A stretch of DNA of 64,000 bases from Tubiluchus corallicola (Eukaryota > Priapulida > Priapulimorpha > Priapulimorphida > Tubiluchidae). Both the position numbers and the translations under genes were made by a program. Positions 1-12,600 of the stretch are shown in pieces; position 1 is the first letter of the stretch, and the number at the start of each line of letters is the position of its first letter. The stretch covers positions 95,921-159,920 of the forward strand of contig JAQGDQ010002373.1 in NCBI GenBank assembly GCA_030141605.1. The letters are read 5' to 3'. The notes below the pieces were generated by a model. That model ran no database searches. It saw nothing but the letters and a program-made list of their open reading frames with translations, and had not been told where the DNA came from.

Positions 1-219
1 TGTTTTGAAGTAATCCCAAAAACTTTTATTTTAAATTCAATATTACAGAACAAATCAAATACATGGCGATTTCTTCGCTTCCAATGAGTAGACTAAAAAA
101 CGTGCTCAATTCTGATTGGTTGACCTACTAAATGCATATAACGAAGCCAAGTTTCACAGGCAATTCTAAATAAGTACAACTTTAGATTAAAGGGCAAGCA
201 GAGAGAATTCTTCCGAACA
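1..219 (-). repeat. 3' LTR of the BEL/Pao element
   Basis: The segment starts TGTT and ends AACA on the plus strand, a perfect 4-base terminal inverted repeat of TG...CA type. It lies directly against a purine-rich tract (220-233), where a 3' LTR must begin. On the minus strand an AATAAA-type polyadenylation signal falls near 30-35, about 30 bases before the LTR end, as expected for R/U5. The LTR edge coincides with the window edge, so it could extend further left; the inverted repeat argues against that. Confidence 0.7.
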
Positions 220-233
220 TTTCCCCCCTCTTT
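220..233 (-). promoter_or_regulatory. polypurine tract (plus-strand primer) of BEL/Pao
   Basis: On the minus strand the sequence reads AAAGAGGGGGGAAA immediately before TGTTCGG, the LTR start. Purine tracts at this position prime plus-strand DNA synthesis in LTR elements. It is placed by position and composition only. Confidence 0.75.
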
Positions 234-559
234 GATAAGTTTTAACAAAACATATCAACAAAATCTATTAATCTAGTCAAAATCAACAGTGTAACTAGTT
301 CTACTAAACTACTTAATTTTCCATTTAACCATCAATACACATAGCAGTGGAAGCTAAATTTTAAGTTTTGAGTTACAAGTTTCAAGTTATTCTAACATTC
401 GGTAATTAAAATTTTCCATTCTGTGCTACATGACGTTTACGTTTAACTACAAAAAACAAATTTCTTGCAAACTTTAGCAAGCAGTACGAAAACGAATAAT
501 CGCAAAATCATAGTAATAATTTTCTGTGGTGCTGATCATCCGCAGTGTTTGTAGAAACT

Positions 560-3500
560 TCACTTTTGATTGTCGGGTTTTTCTTCCTCAATGAACTCCA
601 GTGGACAGAGTTTGGTGATTGGTCGTGTAAGTTCACTATTGCCAATCTTCAGTTTTGCAACTCGAGTGTGCCCGTCGCTACCAGGGTAGACTTCTAGTAT
701 GCGTCCCATAGGCCACTGTCCTCTAGGTGTATTTGGAGATATAACAAGTACGATGTCGTTTACTTGAATGTCTCTCTGCACACGATTCCATTTACTGCGT
801 CTGTTGAGTCCTGGAAGCCACTCTCGCATCCATCTTTTCCAAAAATGACGTATTAATTCTTGGACACGCCTCCAACGCTTTCTAGGATTAAAGTCTGTGT
901 TATCCACTGATTCGGGCGCGAATTGTCCACCAACTTGCCCAAATAAAAAATGGTTTGGCGTCAAGGGAATGTCATCTTTCTCATCTGCTGTTTGGTACGT
1001 CAATGGTCTCGAATTTAATAGTGCTTCTGCTCCGGTAAATGCTGTCATGAGTTCTTCATCCGTGACGTCAGCGTTTCCGAGAATAGCGAATATGGCTCGT
1101 TTTGAGGCTTTTACCATTATTTCATAGGCTCCTCCAAAATGTGGTGCTAATGGTGGGTTAAAATGCCACTTGATACCTTGGTTTGCAGATGTCCGTTGAA
1201 TCTTCTCTTCATCTAATTTCACTAATAGACTTTGTAGTTCATTGTTCGCTCCTACGAAGTTTAAACCGTTGTCAGAAAGCATCTCAGTTGGCAAACCTCT
1301 GCGATTGACCATGCGATAGAAGGCGTTTAAGAACGAATCAGTGTCAAGGCCAAAGGCTATCTCTAAATGCACTGCCCGCGATGTCATACAAGTGAAGAGG
1401 CAAAGATAGCGTTTCTGTCGACGTTTTCCTCTTCCTTGAACTGTAATAAACGGTCCAGCAAAATCCACTGCTGTCCTAGCAAAAGCTCGTAAAGGCAGTT
1501 TCACTCTGATCTCTGGAATTGGTGCCATCACTTGCGTTGCAGATTGAGCTTTCTGCTTACGGCATTTTGCACATTCTTTCTCAAATTTTCTGATTTCTTC
1601 CCTGCCAGAGATTATCCAATATCGAGCTGACAGTGAAGCAAGAGTCTGATTCACCCCTATTGCATGATGAGCTTTTTCATGATGATGTCCAATTATCAAC
1701 TTGGTTACCCAGTTATTCTTAGGCAGAATGATCGGATGGCGTGCATCGTACGATAAGTATTCTGCGTGAATGAGACGTCCTTCGCTGCGAATAACTCCAT
1801 CCTCGTCTAATCTAGGTTGCAGCTTTAATAAATTGCTATTCTTCGGCAACTGTTGGTTATTCTGGAGTAATTTGTATTCCAGTGAAAAGGCTTCACGTTG
1901 CATGTTTCGTACAATGCTTATCTCAACGTCTTGCAATTCGTCTGGCTCTAATTCTCCAAACTTCTTGTGCAGTTTGGAATCACGACAGTTTTCTAGAAAA
2001 CGATGTACCCATGCTTGTACTCGAATCAGTCGTAACCAACTGGAAAACCGCTCAGGTTTTAGACGCCAATTGTCATCCTGGTTTTGTATTGGTCCAGTAA
2101 TGTAAGTTTCAGCAGTTTCACGATTAGATACATGTCTAATTTTTGTTGGCTTTCTAAGTTCTGCGTCATCCATTTGCTGAAATTCTATAATTTTAGATGG
2201 CCATTCTTGCTCGTTCTTGTGAAGAAATTTCGGTCCTCTCCACCATTTTTCATCATTAATAAGTTGATTTGCAGTTTTCCCTCTAGTCACAGCATCAGCA
2301 GCATTCTCTTTTGATGTGACATGCCGCCATTGATGTGGAAATGTTTGACTCTGAATTTCGCCTATACGATTAGCGATGAACGGTTTCAGTGTGCGACTTC
2401 TACTCCTTATCCACCATAAAACGTTCATACTATCACACCAAAAAATTGCATTTTTTAGTTCCATGTTTAGTGCACCAGCTATGTGGTCCGTAAGCCTTAG
2501 CCCCAGTATTGCAGCCATCATTTCTAGTCGTGGAATACTAATTGCAATCAGAGGGGCTACACGAGACTTTGCTGCGATGAGTCGACACGATATAGTTCCG
2601 TCAGGATAGGTACAACGTAGATAGCTAACTGCTGCATAGGCTTCTTGCGATGCATCTACAAATGTGTGCAGTGTGCATGAATCTGTACCCCCCTCCGTGA
2701 CCAAACATCTCGGAATATGAATTTCTGGCATCTCGATCAATTCTGTAAACCACATTTTGGCTTTCCATTGCAAGTTTTCGTCAAGCTCGTCGTCCCATCC
2801 TAAACCGGCTGTCCACATTTCCTGCATGATAATTTTCCCTCGAATGAGAAATGCTGCCAGAAATCCCAATGGATCAAATATTGTAGCGATCTTCCTCAGT
2901 ATATTACGCTTGGTAAATAAGAAATTGTCGATGTCTATGGATTTTGGTTTGAAGGTGAAAACATCTTCCTTTGCCAGCCACAGTACTCCAAGTGTTTTTA
3001 TACTCGGAAGAAGTCCTTCATCTAAGTTAATTTCTGATGCTCTCTCCTCTTGTGGTATCTCGGCTAACACTACAGGTGAATTTGATAACCATTTACGAGC
3101 TCGCATGCCAGCCTTTTCCCAAAGACTGGACAACTGACTGTAGAGCTCTATGCCTTGTTCATCGTCGATGGCTGAATCCATGCTATCGTCCATATACGTC
3201 GAGTAGAGTACGGTTTCTGTAGCCATTGGATACTGCAATTGAAATTTTTCTGCATGCTTCCGCGTCACAAATTGTGCAAGAAATGGTGATGCATTTACCC
3301 CAAAAACGACTCTTTCGAATTCATATTGGTCAGGCTGTCTGTTTTCGAAATTCCTCCAGAGAAATCTATGGTAAACCCTGTCCTCAGGAACAATTTTAAT
3401 CATCAAGTACATCTCTGCAATGTCCGATACCAATGCTACAGGATTTTTACGAAAACGAAGCAAGACATCGAATAAGTCTCTCTGCAGCTTTGGTCCGGGA

Positions 3501-4870
3501 CTAATGACATCATTCAGCGAGACTCCATCGCATTCTTCTGACGAATCAAACACCATGCGTACTTTTGTTGTCTCTCTATCTGGTCTGATTATTGGAAAAT
3601 GGGGTAAAAACCATCGTCCGCATTGCTGATCTTCTAATGATGTCACTTGACGTATGAAGCCTTTCTTCACATACTGCTGAATATTATCTTCGTATATTTT
3701 TGCCACTTCTGGATTTTTTAGTAGACGTTTTTCGGTGCTCTGTAGTCTTTTCAGTGCCTTTTCGTAGCTCAATTTCGCACTAGGCAGCTCAACTGAATTA
3801 TCTTTCCATGGTATGCAAACCTCATAATGTCCATCCGTCATTTTCATGGATTTCTCTACTTTAGCTAAAGCGTTCTCTGCATCAATATCCAGAATGCGGC
3901 AACTTGGCATCGTGCCAGCTGAATCTATCTGCCAAAATTGTTGCAACATCTCATCAAGCCGAATTTCACTAGCTTCAGCCGAAAAATACGTGTGAACGAA
4001 ATTGGTGCGAACACGATAACTGTCGCAATCATTTGGTTGTCCTATACATGTCCATCCGAGTGGAGTTAATCTAGCTATTGGCTCCCCTGGCTTTCCACGA
4101 ACATCTCTGTACGAATAATGTAAATCGGTGTAATCGCTGCCAATCAACATGTCTACGATGAGGCGACGTCCTAGTTTTGGAAATTCAATAGCTTTCAAAT
4201 GGCCCCACTTGTGACTGCATTCATTCCAGTTTATTACATTCAAATTTCCGGTAACTCTTTCAGCCGTTAATGCGCTGAATTTCATGTCCAGCTGGCCGTT
4301 GACACTCTGTAGATTAAATGTTACAGGTCTTGTTTCGAAAACTTTTGTTTGCCCATTTAAAACGCTGACGTTAATCTGCTGAGTCTCACCCTCAAGTCCT
4401 AACTCTGCTGCTACATCCGAGTTGATGTACGATCTTGTGCTGGCATCATCTAATAATGCGTTGATTGTCAATTTACGATTTCCATTTTTCACGATTATTG
4501 GTATAGTTCGCAACATAATTTTTTCAACTATCTTGGGATTGCCAGATGTCATTGTCACAGCCGAATTTTGTTTGTCAGGTGGTATGGTCGATGTTCTACT
4601 GCGATGCGATGAACCATCTTCAGCTACAGGTTTGATTGATGACGGTGTAGAACCAACAGTATTGTTGTAGTTCTTGTTGGTCGCGGCTAAATGCGAATTA
4701 TTTTCTCTAACTTCTTTTGACGAATGTAGAAATCTGTTATGATTGTATTTGCAGCTGTCTATGCCACAAACTCTGCTACGTGGACAGGTTTGACCTTGGT
4801 GATCTGACCCCAGACAGCGATAGCATAAGTTCAACCGCTTTGCAGAGTCCCATCTTTGTGGAATGCTCAT
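560..4870 (-). CDS. BEL/Pao gag-pol polyprotein (5'-incomplete)
   Basis: Polyprotein of 1,436 residues from the first methionine shown; the same frame stays open upstream to 5041 and adds another Cys-rich knuckle (CKVCNGPHGVWRC), so the true start is lost. Order: zinc knuckles (CYRCLGSDHQGQTC near residue 16); retropepsin-like protease of the DUF1758 type (LLDDASTRSYI near 140); reverse transcriptase with VRMVFDSS and catalytic YMDD (near 560); RNase H region with FVDAS, CDSMN and NAADAVTRG; HHCC integrase zinc finger (HHHEKAHHAIGV with CAKCRKQK); integrase core with D (AVDFAGP), D (LSDNGLNF) and E (GGAYEIMVKASK); C-terminal DUF5641-like domain ending near LCPLEF. No stop or frameshift is seen. 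There is no envelope-like frame. The final 340 bases before the LTR are noncoding. Confidence 0.95.
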   Translation of the reverse strand: MSIPQRWDSAKRLNLCYRCLGSDHQGQTCPRSRVCGIDSCKYNHNRFLHSSKEVRENNSHLAATNKNYNNTVGSTPSSIKPVAEDGSSHRSRTSTIPPDKQNSAVTMTSGNPKIVEKIMLRTIPIIVKNGNRKLTINALLDDASTRSYINSDVAAELGLEGETQQINVSVLNGQTKVFETRPVTFNLQSVNGQLDMKFSALTAERVTGNLNVINWNECSHKWGHLKAIEFPKLGRRLIVDMLIGSDYTDLHYSYRDVRGKPGEPIARLTPLGWTCIGQPNDCDSYRVRTNFVHTYFSAEASEIRLDEMLQQFWQIDSAGTMPSCRILDIDAENALAKVEKSMKMTDGHYEVCIPWKDNSVELPSAKLSYEKALKRLQSTEKRLLKNPEVAKIYEDNIQQYVKKGFIRQVTSLEDQQCGRWFLPHFPIIRPDRETTKVRMVFDSSEECDGVSLNDVISPGPKLQRDLFDVLLRFRKNPVALVSDIAEMYLMIKIVPEDRVYHRFLWRNFENRQPDQYEFERVVFGVNASPFLAQFVTRKHAEKFQLQYPMATETVLYSTYMDDSMDSAIDDEQGIELYSQLSSLWEKAGMRARKWLSNSPVVLAEIPQEERASEINLDEGLLPSIKTLGVLWLAKEDVFTFKPKSIDIDNFLFTKRNILRKIATIFDPLGFLAAFLIRGKIIMQEMWTAGLGWDDELDENLQWKAKMWFTELIEMPEIHIPRCLVTEGGTDSCTLHTFVDASQEAYAAVSYLRCTYPDGTISCRLIAAKSRVAPLIAISIPRLEMMAAILGLRLTDHIAGALNMELKNAIFWCDSMNVLWWIRSRSRTLKPFIANRIGEIQSQTFPHQWRHVTSKENAADAVTRGKTANQLINDEKWWRGPKFLHKNEQEWPSKIIEFQQMDDAELRKPTKIRHVSNRETAETYITGPIQNQDDNWRLKPERFSSWLRLIRVQAWVHRFLENCRDSKLHKKFGELEPDELQDVEISIVRNMQREAFSLEYKLLQNNQQLPKNSNLLKLQPRLDEDGVIRSEGRLIHAEYLSYDARHPIILPKNNWVTKLIIGHHHEKAHHAIGVNQTLASLSARYWIISGREEIRKFEKECAKCRKQKAQSATQVMAPIPEIRVKLPLRAFARTAVDFAGPFITVQGRGKRRQKRYLCLFTCMTSRAVHLEIAFGLDTDSFLNAFYRMVNRRGLPTEMLSDNGLNFVGANNELQSLLVKLDEEKIQRTSANQGIKWHFNPPLAPHFGGAYEIMVKASKRAIFAILGNADVTDEELMTAFTGAEALLNSRPLTYQTADEKDDIPLTPNHFLFGQVGGQFAPESVDNTDFNPRKRWRRVQELIRHFWKRWMREWLPGLNRRSKWNRVQRDIQVNDIVLVISPNTPRGQWPMGRILEVYPGSDGHTRVAKLKIGNSELTRPITKLCPLEFIEEEKPDNQK

Positions 4871-5044
4871 CTTGCGAAACTCATCACACCTCCAAACACC
4901 GTGAGGCCCATTGCAAACTTTGCATAATCTTTGTGATTGACTACTTCTGGAAACTGCAGCTTCTTGGTTATCACCTGTTGTCCCAAAGTACGATCTCGGT
5001 TTTGGTTTTAAACCGATTTTTTTCTCTTTTTCTGTAATACTTCA

Positions 5045-6555
5045 TTATTTATCAATTTATGTCCGCATATTATCGCAACTGTGAGGTAACACTGCTGAAT
5101 TTTACAAAACTATAACATTTTCATGGGGGAGGGGTAATTTTAAGTGTCACCCAAGGTGCCACAAGCTCTAGCTATGCCACAGCTGCACCGCTGCCACTTT
5201 TAAATGGTTATTATTATTTATAAACTGTCCTTATCTGTGTGTATATTACCACAAGATCTGGGTTCGAATCCTGGTTCAGTTAATTTACTCAGTGTCTTTA
5301 AACCCATCCTCTTTTTGAATTTAACTGTTGATAAAAAGATTTAATTTCAAAGGTTAATATGTCCTCTTTTGTTTCTTATTCCACGACGTTCTGAGCATAA
5401 AGTCCTGAACATTCATGGAAATTCCATAACTACAGCATTTCATGCTCAGTATTCATGATATCTAACTTGGTTAGTGAAGGATCTATTCTTATACATTCTA
5501 AAAAGAATATTTATTGCACCAGATATGGTAATTTAAAATGCACACAATATAAAACTGCATAAGTTAGTCTAAAATAGTTTAACTAACTCCTATACATTAA
5601 AAGAAAATTGTTTAAAAATCTAATTGGTAAGAATAACAGGCCTAGAATTTATTAGCTGCGTACCCACTGGTATAAGGAAATAGTATTTGCTGTACATGCC
5701 AAGAGATGATATCTACCAACTTTTGAGATACGAAGCTTAGACATGCAGGTTTGTTTTTGATCAAAGCACTGGTTTGGGGCAGATTTTTTGGTGGAATCCA
5801 TGAATTGCATGTCTTATCAGGGCAAGTCGGTTCTGCGTCTTGGGTTCTTACCATTCATTCTGTGTCACTGTTGGTGTATTGTAGAATGCAGCTCTATTGA
5901 ATTTACCTTATCTTGGACATTTTCTAAATATTTGCAGAATTCTCAAGTCTGGGATAAGTATTTACAAATTTCAATGCTGTATTACCTAGCAAGAAAGTTA
6001 CCTAGCAGACCCAAAACACTTCAAAAACCTTCCTTTAATCGAGTCCAGTTTAAAAAAATTGCAGATGACATGTCATCCCAAAGACTCTCAATGCCATATG
6101 TTACAATAGGCAACATTTTAATATTGAACAGACATAGTACGGTTTCTTATACATTCTTATATGGTGTTTATAAATTCTGTACATAAGTCTGGCCTCCTCT
6201 TTTCCATTATCTAACTAAAGTTGTCTAACTATCTGACCTAACCACATTATCAGATATTCTGTAATCACAAAAATTATCAATAGTGCATTTAATAATGGCT
6301 ACCTAACTTACCCAATTTATGATTGTGGGCAATATTAGGGAGTTACTTAAATTTTAGATTAAATGTATTCACACTCATTCTGAAAGCCTTCTGTTGTAAC
6401 TACTTTACTGTACTCATTTGTAGGTAACTCATACCATTGTTGGTAATATCGTTTGGTCTTTTTAACATACATGTGTCTAGAACATACACCTCAAATGATT
6501 AAATCTAGATTTAGTTCTTACTTTATAATTAATGTTTGTTTTGATTTTGTTATAG
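5045..6555. other. noncoding stretch left of first visible RAD54B exon
   Basis: No supported exon was found. A short B-box-like sequence (GGTTCGAATCC near 5262) hints at an old tRNA-derived SINE. A 132-codon plus-strand frame at 5788-6186 shows no family motif I recognise and no clean splice context. RAD54B's preceding exon, with the DEGH box, is not here. Confidence 0.5.
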
Positions 6556-6667
6556 TTGATAAAATCTCTGAATATTTTCCGACGGATTGTGCTAACTGGA
6601 ACGCCAATACAGAATGATCTTCAAGAATTCTATTCACTTTGTGACTTCTGTAATCCTGGAGTTTTAG
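6556..6667 (+). CDS. RAD54B: RAD54B exon a
   Basis: Acceptor TTGTTATAG precedes 6556 and donor GTATGA follows 6667. It encodes [17 protein letters not shown] and ends ...FCNPGVL plus one base of a Gly codon (phase 1). This is the SNF2 motif III region. Confidence 0.93.
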
Positions 6668-9600
6668 GTATGAATGATAGTTATAAAGTTACGATTTATA
6701 ATCTTTGCAAAAGAGATAAAGTAAAAAACAATAAAGAAGTAATGAAATGTTTTTCAGTAATTATGTAGTTATTTAAACGGAACAATAATTTAAAATGTCT
6801 GTGCAACTGTTGGTGATCTAACTTTTTTGATGTGTTTGGCTGTACTTAACACATCTAATAAAGATGATAGATTATTATCTTTATCATTTTAATGAGGACT
6901 ATCTGACTCGGTGGTACATTCTTTATGTTATTATATTAAATTCATCCAAATCTATAAAATTTTCCACAGTCTGAATGTCTAAATGACATCTGTGTTTACC
7001 TCTTTATATCAAAATACAATTATAAGTGCCTTGTAACAGATTTATGTTGTGGGATGCACAATATAGTGCTAGATGAAAAAACCACACAAGCACATTTAAA
7101 TAACTGTCTGTCACAGCCTTCTAAATCATTTCGTTGAAACTGATCCTAATGTGAATGTTTTCTAACTCTAAAATTCTGCTACTGTAGCTATAGTATCAGT
7201 ATTACCATATACATGCATAGAATCTCAGTAAGTAATCGTAGCTAAGAAAGTTTTCAGGTAAGAAAGTTTATTTTAACACCTAATCACATTTTGCTTTAAA
7301 CTAAACAGATTTTAAACTTGGCCGATACAGTGGACCTAAGTATGAACAACCATAAGTTCCTAACCCTAATTAAAAGATATTCAATCGTTATAGCTGGTCC
7401 ACTGTCTTTTAATAAATTCACCTCTAGTGTCAATACTGTTAGTCTTGCAGTACATCCAAAAGCTTTACTAAAGTATGAACCCACCTCAGTAACAAATCAT
7501 TTAGAATGTGAAGTAGGTGTCTGAAGTAGCTGCAGCCAGGAACCAATTTCTAAATTTATTACATCATTTATGTGCAAATTAATTTTTATCAACTTTCAAC
7601 TTTACAAAATTTGTATAGAAAGCAGACCAAATTTCCCATCAGTGGGTTAAGCTTCAATGCAAATACACTTTTGTAGGCTTTAGCTATTTGCCGAAAGCTG
7701 ATGAAATATTAAAGTTGGCACTTCCAAACTTATTGGCGCTGCGTATTAGTGTTAGCAGAACATAAAAAATAACAGCAGTAACAATAAAAATGTTTCTAAT
7801 CATGTACTGTACTACCACAAGTTACATTTGTTTTTTGTTAAATAAAAATAATGAATCGTCTGTACTTCATATGTCACACAATTACCAATCAGACACTATG
7901 AAGAAAAATACACTCAAATAACTTTGTCCTGCTTTATACATGCCTCAGACAGAATTATAAATAAAACAATGGCTATTCTGTCACTAAGGGTGTAAAACAA
8001 TTGGAAAACTAATCAATACAATAAAAATGCTACAGGGTATTTATGCATATGATAAATATAAATTGTCTTGTTTCCCCAGAGGATTTGCATGTCATAATTC
8101 GCTGATACTACCCTTTTAATGAAATGACAAAGAAATATTTCAGAAAAATTGCCTTAAAAATTATATTACTTTACATATATCGTACTCACATTAAAAGCAA
8201 CTTTTGTTTGTTTTCATTTTAAATCTCTGGCAATACTATTCTGAAGTCACCATTACATAATGTCACATACACAAACGTAAATCAAGGGAAGAAAAGGCAA
8301 TTATGTCAAATTATGTCACAATAAACTTTCTAATCTATATTACTTAGCATTTCACTTACCTGCTGGAAAGACTTATGTAACTAGAAATAATAATTTAAAA
8401 TGTTCGTGCCAATTGGTAAATGTCACTGACTCACCCTCCAGGAAATTAACCAGTTAATTTTTTTCAACAACACTTGGTATCCTTACAAAGAGACATTCTT
8501 CACTTTCTATGTATAAAAGTTTCACTCTTGTTTGAATATATTCCTCTAAAGTTTCACTTGATATGTTTGCATTGTAAATTTCTTGTTTATTTGTTTTTCT
8601 AATGATCTAGTCAGCAAATTACAGAGGGCCTTCGATGTTGCCTAAATCTGATTAATCGGTTACTTGATTAAGTACATCTACGAGCAATACTATTTGTGCA
8701 GCTTGCACATTAAATAAATGGCACTAATGCTTGACAATATCAAGTCACATCGAGTAAATGGTACTAACATACTAGCAATAACATAACCCTACAATAATTT
8801 CATTCATATTTTATCAACTCTTAAGGCAACTTTAGCTGACAAATATACACGCATCCATGAACCTTTCTTTAGGAAATCGAAGCAATACGAGATGTAAAAC
8901 ATAAAAAAAAAGTGATTTGAATAATACTTATAGTTTGGAAGAGCAAATGTGCATGCACCATAACGACTAACCTTGGATTTACACAGACAACACATCAGAT
9001 TGAATTTACACATAATATTGAAATTACACACAGTGTTAGTGACACTAACTCTATTACTAATACTGAGTAAAACAATACACTAATGTGATGATTTTTGGAG
9101 ACTATCTCATCAATGCTTTCTGAGGTTGAAGCAGCAAGGACTTTATCATTCAGGTCACTTGGCTTCATGAAGCCCGTTATATATCACTTGAGCAGAACTA
9201 GAGCTGGGAATACCCAATTGCTAGCAAACGAAAAGCAGTACATGTAGCTCCAGCAACTTTTATCTTATAGATACATGACTTACATTTTTGCTGCAAGAAA
9301 CCATAAATATCTTTGTATTCAAAATGTGACAAAACATCTGCAGCAAGTAACTCATTTTACAAAGGTTTACCCAAAGCTTATCATGAGTTATACGATAGTC
9401 TTAACATGCTTCCATAACTTGTGCAACAAATATGGATAAATTACGCTACATTTTAATAAAGAAGTGGTGCAAGGTTCAAACAATTAAACAAAATTAGCAA
9501 TATAGTACACTACACTGTGCAGTATAAGTATAAGTGAGTTTTGCAGACAATTTTGTAAATATAAAAGTTTTCATTAGCCACTTACAAGAAGTGCGACATT

Positions 9601-12600
9601 TCCTTCTTAATGGTGATAGCAGAACAGCCTTCACCTACTGTCTCTTTGTTGCTTTCACCCAAATATGGTGAAAGGTAAAACTCTTCTATGTTACATTCTT
9701 CAATACAGAAGTTAGCATCATCTACATTACTACCTTCTTCATGCACAGGGCTGGAGGTATCATCCTCCACAAGGGAGTAATCTAGGGGTTCTTGCTTAAT
9801 AGGAATTTTGTCTAAAACTATTTCGTTTGTGTTATGCAAATAATTGAATTCAGGAGTTGGTATTGGGGCATCATTAACTGTCTGTGACATATTGCGCTGT
9901 TCTTGCAAATGAGGAATTCTTTGCACTTTGACACTTACTGACAATTCTTTTCCTTTATGGCATGCTATGTGCCTGTTGCTGTGAAACTTCTTTACTGTTT
10001 TTAATAAAATAGTTTATTTTTCATAAATCTGTGCAGTTTTGATGTTTCCTGTTAGTGACTTTATTAACCAACTATTACTAACCTGAAATCGCTAACGAGG
10101 TACGCTGTCACAAGTCTCAAGGAAGCCAAAGTTAATAGATAAGCAATTCATACCTAACGAAGAACTTTTAATACACACATGACTTACTCTAACAGCATTT
10201 AGGAGTCTGGACAAAATTATCCTGGCAAACTCAACGAATGCTACGGCAAGAGCAGCAATCTTTTTTACGGACTGATCCAGTCAAAGTGTAAAAAGAGGAA
10301 GTGATGAAATCCTTTTGTTACGTATTTCGTTTTTGCGATTAGCGGCTACGCTGGCGGCATCGAACGGCGGATGATTAAAAAATTTTGAGCGGCGCGTTGA
10401 CTGCATTAATAATATTCTTAGGTTCACCAATAATGTTGGCCATACGCGCAATTTCGATAAGCCAAAATCACTTTTGCGTTTTTAATAAAAGAAGAATATC
10501 TCAATTAAAAGCAATTATTAGTTTAAAAAAAACTGAAAACATTTCATGAAAAGGAAAAAATTGTAGCAATAAATTTGTATTATGTACTTGCAAATACTTC
10601 TTCAGTTTTCTTGGAAGTAAAATTTTATTGTTCTTCCTGAGGAAAGAGGCTAGCTGACTGCGTGATGGGCTGCCTACTATGTAAATAAGTAATGCAAAGT
10701 AATGCATTTTTATTGATTTATTAATTTTTCTCTCCCTCCCTCTCTTAGAGAGAAAGAGAGGGAGGGAAAGAAAGAGAAACAGTGAAAGGGAGGAAGAGAG
10801 AGAGAGAGATAGACAGAGAGAGGGAGGGAGGGAGAGAGAGAGACAGACACACACACACACACACACACACACAGAGAGAGAGAGATCCTTCTTCCTTTTG
10901 TTGAAGGTTCTGCCATTTGTTTCTTGGTTGTTTTACTCCAAATGAGAGGTAGCGGATTTGGCACATTAAAAATTGCACCCATTTACGTGCCCTGCAATTA
11001 ATCTATATAATTACACATATATTATATTGTAGGTTTTATATAAATAATGTGCACACGCACGCATGCACACAACAAGTAATTGCATACGGTGCTCCATACA
11101 TTAATAATAAATACAGTAGTAGAGATGAGTGGGATTGAACTACCAGCCTAGGGCGTCGTAACATCTTGATACACCCATGCACACACACTCATATACATGT
11201 ATGATGTATGCATTATTACATACAAAGATTCTATGAAGCTGAGCCTATATATTTAACTATATAAAATGATTGCCCTTAGCACACAGGCTTGTATAAAATC
11301 AATTAATTTAAGCCTATCACTAAATAATATTTATCAAGACTTGTCTGTGGATTTAGCCACAGGTGTTTTATTAGTACGCTTATACCAGTACATTTTTTAC
11401 ATGTAAACAAACTGTATTTAATGAACATTTATTTTGACGTAAACCTAATTGGATCTTAAAAAAATTAGGCTAAATATAAGTGACGTCTACACATGATATA
11501 TAAGATGTTATGCGATTCTAATTTATGCGCCAGGTTGGCTTCTCACCTGAATTCTGTTACTTGGTTTTGACCTTGTTAGTTAGTTGTTAGTAGTTAGGTG
11601 GAAGTAATGTCAGCTGCTTAGGATGACAGCTCTAATGTTTCGTTTAGTTATTTTTTGTTCACTGACAATAAAAAAGAGGAGTAATGTCGTAAATGCATCT
11701 CCGTTTGTTCAACGTGATTTTATAACCAACTCCAACTCATAACAGCTGCTATAAATCGCCAAAGACAGATGTAGGCCTTGCAGTCTTTGCTTAATGAACA
11801 AAATATTTAACTTGTAACAAAAGTTACAAAACTGTGTTACAATTAGCATTTTGTTATAATTACCTGGCTGCATCCTTGGGAAATTCAAAAAGATATTTTT
11901 ATTTGTGATTTTGCAACTCACTGCTGAGCAATTTATGAGCACCTGTCGACCGGCCTGACTTTGGTGGTCTCATCAATTCATCTGTTACAGTACACACCGG
12001 TGTGCGAACAGCTTGCGCTATAGCGTACCTGACAACAACAGTCCATACTGCTGTGCCACTAGGGCGACACTAACTGCGCAAACTGCTGCGCAGTAGGATT
12101 TCTCTATTTCTGTGGTCCATAGCCTTTGGATCCAGTGTCATATCTTCGGTTAACTATTCAGACCAACAGTGAGTGACTGCTCCCATAATAATTAGAAACT
12201 AAAATAAATAGGGGTCCCTGTGTCTTTATTTACCTAAATACTAAAACATAATCAATGATTCTAGCAGTGAAATGATAATTTTTATATAATCCTAAAATAT
12301 AAAAGTACTTTGTTATAATTTCACAATACATTAATCGTATGTGTCTGGGCCAGTGCCATACTTACATATAGACTAACTGGGTTCACACACCAGGGCATCA
12401 TAGACTACAAAACCCCATACTAACATTAAAACAAGCGAAATAAATGATAGATAAATCAGTCAATGAATGTACAAACATGAAATAGCTTGTGTTTAATGGT
12501 GACAAAGTGTTTTGATATTTTATGCATGCCTATTCTTCAATTTTAGGTTATTAGTTTTGGCTAATTTGTTAATGCTCTGTATTAATGAGATCACTATTCA

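Larger units (their letters stand above)
1..5041 (-). mobile_element. BEL/Pao LTR retrotransposon, 5'-truncated
   Basis: Read on the minus strand, the element runs gag zinc knuckles, protease, reverse transcriptase, RNase H, integrase, polypurine tract, 3' LTR. The reading frame is open without a stop from 560 back to 5041, where stop codons begin (5042-5044). Most of gag and the 5' LTR are absent: I found no second copy of the 1-219 LTR near 5000-5600. The domain order PR-RT-RH-IN and the C-terminal DUF5641-like segment are typical of BEL/Pao and not of Gypsy or Copia. The uninterrupted frame suggests a young insertion or recently mobile source, although this copy lacks what it would need to move by itself. 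The element lies upstream of the first visible RAD54B exon, probably in a RAD54B intron. Confidence 0.9.

Noticed and set aside
5200-5290. Possible tRNA gene at GGTTCGAATCC
   Set aside because: Only a B-box-like sequence; the T-arm stem does not pair and no A box or acceptor stem is seen. At most a SINE scrap.
5788-6186. 132-codon plus-strand frame before the first visible RAD54B exon
   Set aside because: It does not resemble the RAD54B segment that should precede motif III (DEGHRLKN), has no recognised motif, and lacks clear splice signals.
7296-7524. Overlapping frames on both strands in a RAD54B intron
   Set aside because: Short, no family similarity, no conserved splice context.
10501-10982. 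Low-complexity Ser/Leu/Cys/Val-rich ORFs
   Set aside because: Translations of a GA/CA microsatellite.
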